Source: Gemmatimonadota bacterium (GTDB lineage Bacteria; Gemmatimonadota; Gemmatimonadetes; Gemmatimonadales; GWC2-71-9). From it: a stretch of DNA of 7,006 nucleotides. Below, one piece after another: positions 5,751 to 7,006 of this stretch. The stretch spans positions 1 through 7,006 of the forward strand of contig JAOTWK010000183.1 in assembly GCA_029862935.1 (NCBI GenBank), in the 5' to 3' direction. Positions within the stretch are counted from its first letter, which is position 1. Each line of letters opens with the position of its first letter. The notes under the pieces were generated by a model. It was given only the letters and a program-made list of their open reading frames with translations. It ran no database searches and was not told where the DNA came from. The translations under genes were made by a program, and so were the position numbers.

Positions 5751-6871
5751 TGTCCCCCTTCGGCGGTCGGAACCTCGCGGCGACGTTGATCCTCCTCTTC
5801 GTCGCCGCGCTTTTGCTTCTGTTCCTGAACCGCATCTCCGAGATCGTCGTACTCCTCTTCATTGCGGCGCTGCTCAGTGTCTTCCTGACCACTGTCACGG
5901 ACATGCTCGTGCGATGGACCGGCCTGCCCCGGGCCCTCGCCCTGATGTCCGCCATCCTCATTACGATCGCCGTGGCGGCCGGCACGGCCGCTCTGATCGT
6001 GCCTCCAGTCGTCCGACAGGTGCAGGAGCTTGTCGCGGCGTTGCCCGGGTACGCGCAGGACCTCGCGCAGCTGTTGGCCCAGCTGGTTGAACGGTACCCC
6101 GTGTTGGAGGGTACGGTGCTCGGTGCTCGAGGGGGCGGCGTCGTGGAAGCATTGATCGACGACGCGACGCAATTCGTCCGAGGTTCGATGCTTCCCTACC
6201 TGACGGCCGGCGGCAAGGTGGCGGTGGAGTTGGTGAGCGTGTTGGCCATGGCGATCTACATGGCGCGTGACCCCGACTCGTACAAGGAGGGGCTGTTGTC
6301 GCTCGTGCCGCCCTCCCGCCGACAGTTGGCCCGCACGGTCCTCACGGACCTCCGCGATACGATGCGGACGTGGATCTGGGCGCAGCTCTTCGCCATGCTG
6401 GTGCTCGCGGCACTCACCGGTATCGGATTGTGGGCGCTGCGCGTCCCGTACGCCCTCGCATTCGGGGTGTTCACCGGCGTCGTCGCCATCGTGCCGTTCT
6501 TCGGCAGCATCGTCTCCACGATCCTTCCGGCGTTGCTCATCGTCACCATCGGCGGGCCGCTCCATGCCCTCGCCGTGCTCGGGTTGGGAGTCATCGTGCA
6601 TCTCGTCGAAGCGAACGTCGTGGCGCCACTCATCTTCGAGGAGCGCGTGAGCCTCCCACCGGTGCTCACCATCCTCAGCGTTCTCGTGATGGCCACGGTG
6701 CTCGGTGTGCTCGGGATCATTGTCGCCGTGCCCACGCTCGCCGCCGCGTTGGTGCTGCTTCGCCACATCCTGTTTGGCGAAGTCTATGGGGAGCACGATC
6801 TCAGAATGGTGCCCAAAGCCGTGCTCGTTGAAGCCGTGACAGGAGAACGCAAGATCGTCGTTCCCGAATAA
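5750..6871 (+). CDS. AI-2E/PerM family polytopic membrane transporter
   Basis: 373 residues from ATG 5750, whose A is the last base of the pspA stop (TGATG). TAAGGA (5738-5743) is six bases upstream; a TTG at 5747 would add one residue. The protein is very hydrophobic, with about eight membrane helices near 8-27, 31-48, 62-86, 152-172, 210-232, 236-264, 270-290 and 305-340. A long extramembrane segment (about 87-150) sits between the third and fourth, as in the family. Family landmarks are ARDPDSYKEGLLSLVPPSRR (172-191), VPFFGSIVSTILPALL (248-263), VEANVVAPLIFEERVSLPP (286-304) and the terminal GVLGIIVAVP (319-328). Members include E. coli TqsA (linked to AI-2 export) and PerM, and some act as cation/proton antiporters, so the substrate cannot be named. 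Coupling to pspA suggests a role in envelope or ion-gradient homeostasis, which is an inference. No truncation is seen. Confidence 0.92.
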   Translation: MSPFGGRNLAATLILLFVAALLLLFLNRISEIVVLLFIAALLSVFLTTVTDMLVRWTGLPRALALMSAILITIAVAAGTAALIVPPVVRQVQELVAALPGYAQDLAQLLAQLVERYPVLEGTVLGARGGGVVEALIDDATQFVRGSMLPYLTAGGKVAVELVSVLAMAIYMARDPDSYKEGLLSLVPPSRRQLARTVLTDLRDTMRTWIWAQLFAMLVLAALTGIGLWALRVPYALAFGVFTGVVAIVPFFGSIVSTILPALLIVTIGGPLHALAVLGLGVIVHLVEANVVAPLIFEERVSLPPVLTILSVLVMATVLGVLGIIVAVPTLAAALVLLRHILFGEVYGEHDLRMVPKAVLVEAVTGERKIVVPE

Positions 6872-6957
6872 GCGGTCCGCCTCACGCGCGACAGCCCGCG
6901 CGCTCCTCCCTCTTCCTCGTGATCTGCAAAATCTGGCCTCGGCGGGCACGGAAACGG

Positions 6958-7006
6958 TGACATGTCCCGCCCCCCTGCATCCTATGCAGGGGGGCGGGAC
7001 ATGTCA
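6958..7006. terminator. Perfect 23-bp inverted repeat at window end, probable terminator
   Basis: Left arm 6958-6980 (begins TGACATGTCCCGCC) and right arm 6984-7006 are exact reverse complements over 23 bases, separated by the loop CCT (6981-6983). The stem has a C6/G6 run. It lies 86 bases after the AI-2E gene stop, where an operon terminator would be expected. The downstream side is outside the window, so a U-tract cannot be checked, and pairing could extend further: GAAACGG sits just before the left arm. The stem is long for an intrinsic terminator. It could instead be a bidirectional terminator between convergent genes, a palindromic intergenic repeat, or an assembly artefact at a contig end. 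Nothing else is seen in 6872-6957. Confidence 0.6.

Noticed and set aside
5216..6949. 577-codon minus-strand open frame covering pspA and the AI-2E gene
   Set aside because: It spans two well-supported plus-strand genes, and its translation is low-complexity (His/Asp/Gly-rich, then Ser/Arg-rich) with no domain.
1..7006. CRISPR arrays, tRNA/rRNA genes, insertion sequences, attachment sites
   Set aside because: No regularly spaced direct repeats, no tRNA-like cloverleaf or rRNA signature, and no transposase or integrase were seen; the window is essentially filled by the listed genes.

Overview
This is a GC-rich bacterial window with tightly packed genes, frequent GTG starts and Shine-Dalgarno-like sites. 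The gene content (UvrA, PspA, CutA, AI-2E/PerM) is diderm-like. Gemmatimonadota is my best guess, from the overall feel of the proteins; it is an inference, because no rRNA or phylogenetic marker was compared.

Layout. At the left edge lies the first 89 codons of cutA on the minus strand, running off the window. A 130-base divergent spacer separates it from uvrA (about 400-3246, plus strand), a complete nucleotide-excision-repair damage sensor with every expected motif. After a 76-base gap comes a head-to-tail run of five small genes (3323-4824) spaced by -8 to +6 bases. Each encodes a protein of 87-117 residues: one N-terminal membrane helix, a basic stretch, a coiled coil, and an almost invariant segment of the form E-E-R-L-D-F-A-E-R-[IVL]-L. 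The topology and this segment resemble the C-terminal part of PspB, the membrane partner in the phage-shock-protein response. A 155-base spacer with a strong ribosome binding site leads to pspA (4980-5750), whose stop codon overlaps the start of an AI-2E/PerM-family membrane protein (5750-6871). The window ends in a perfect 23-bp inverted repeat with a 3-base loop.

How the parts may work together. PspA binds and remodels stressed inner membrane. In the classical Psp system the small membrane protein PspB, with PspC, links PspA to the membrane. Here no pspC or pspF is visible, but five diverged PspB-like paralogues sit immediately upstream of pspA, and a polytopic membrane protein is coupled to it. 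The most interesting reading is an expanded, possibly combinatorial, PspB-like membrane anchor or sensor set serving a PspA-type envelope-stress system. The paralogy and motif are seen directly; the functional link to PspA is inferred from gene order and the PspB resemblance. uvrA and cutA are ordinary housekeeping neighbours with no evident functional tie to this cluster.
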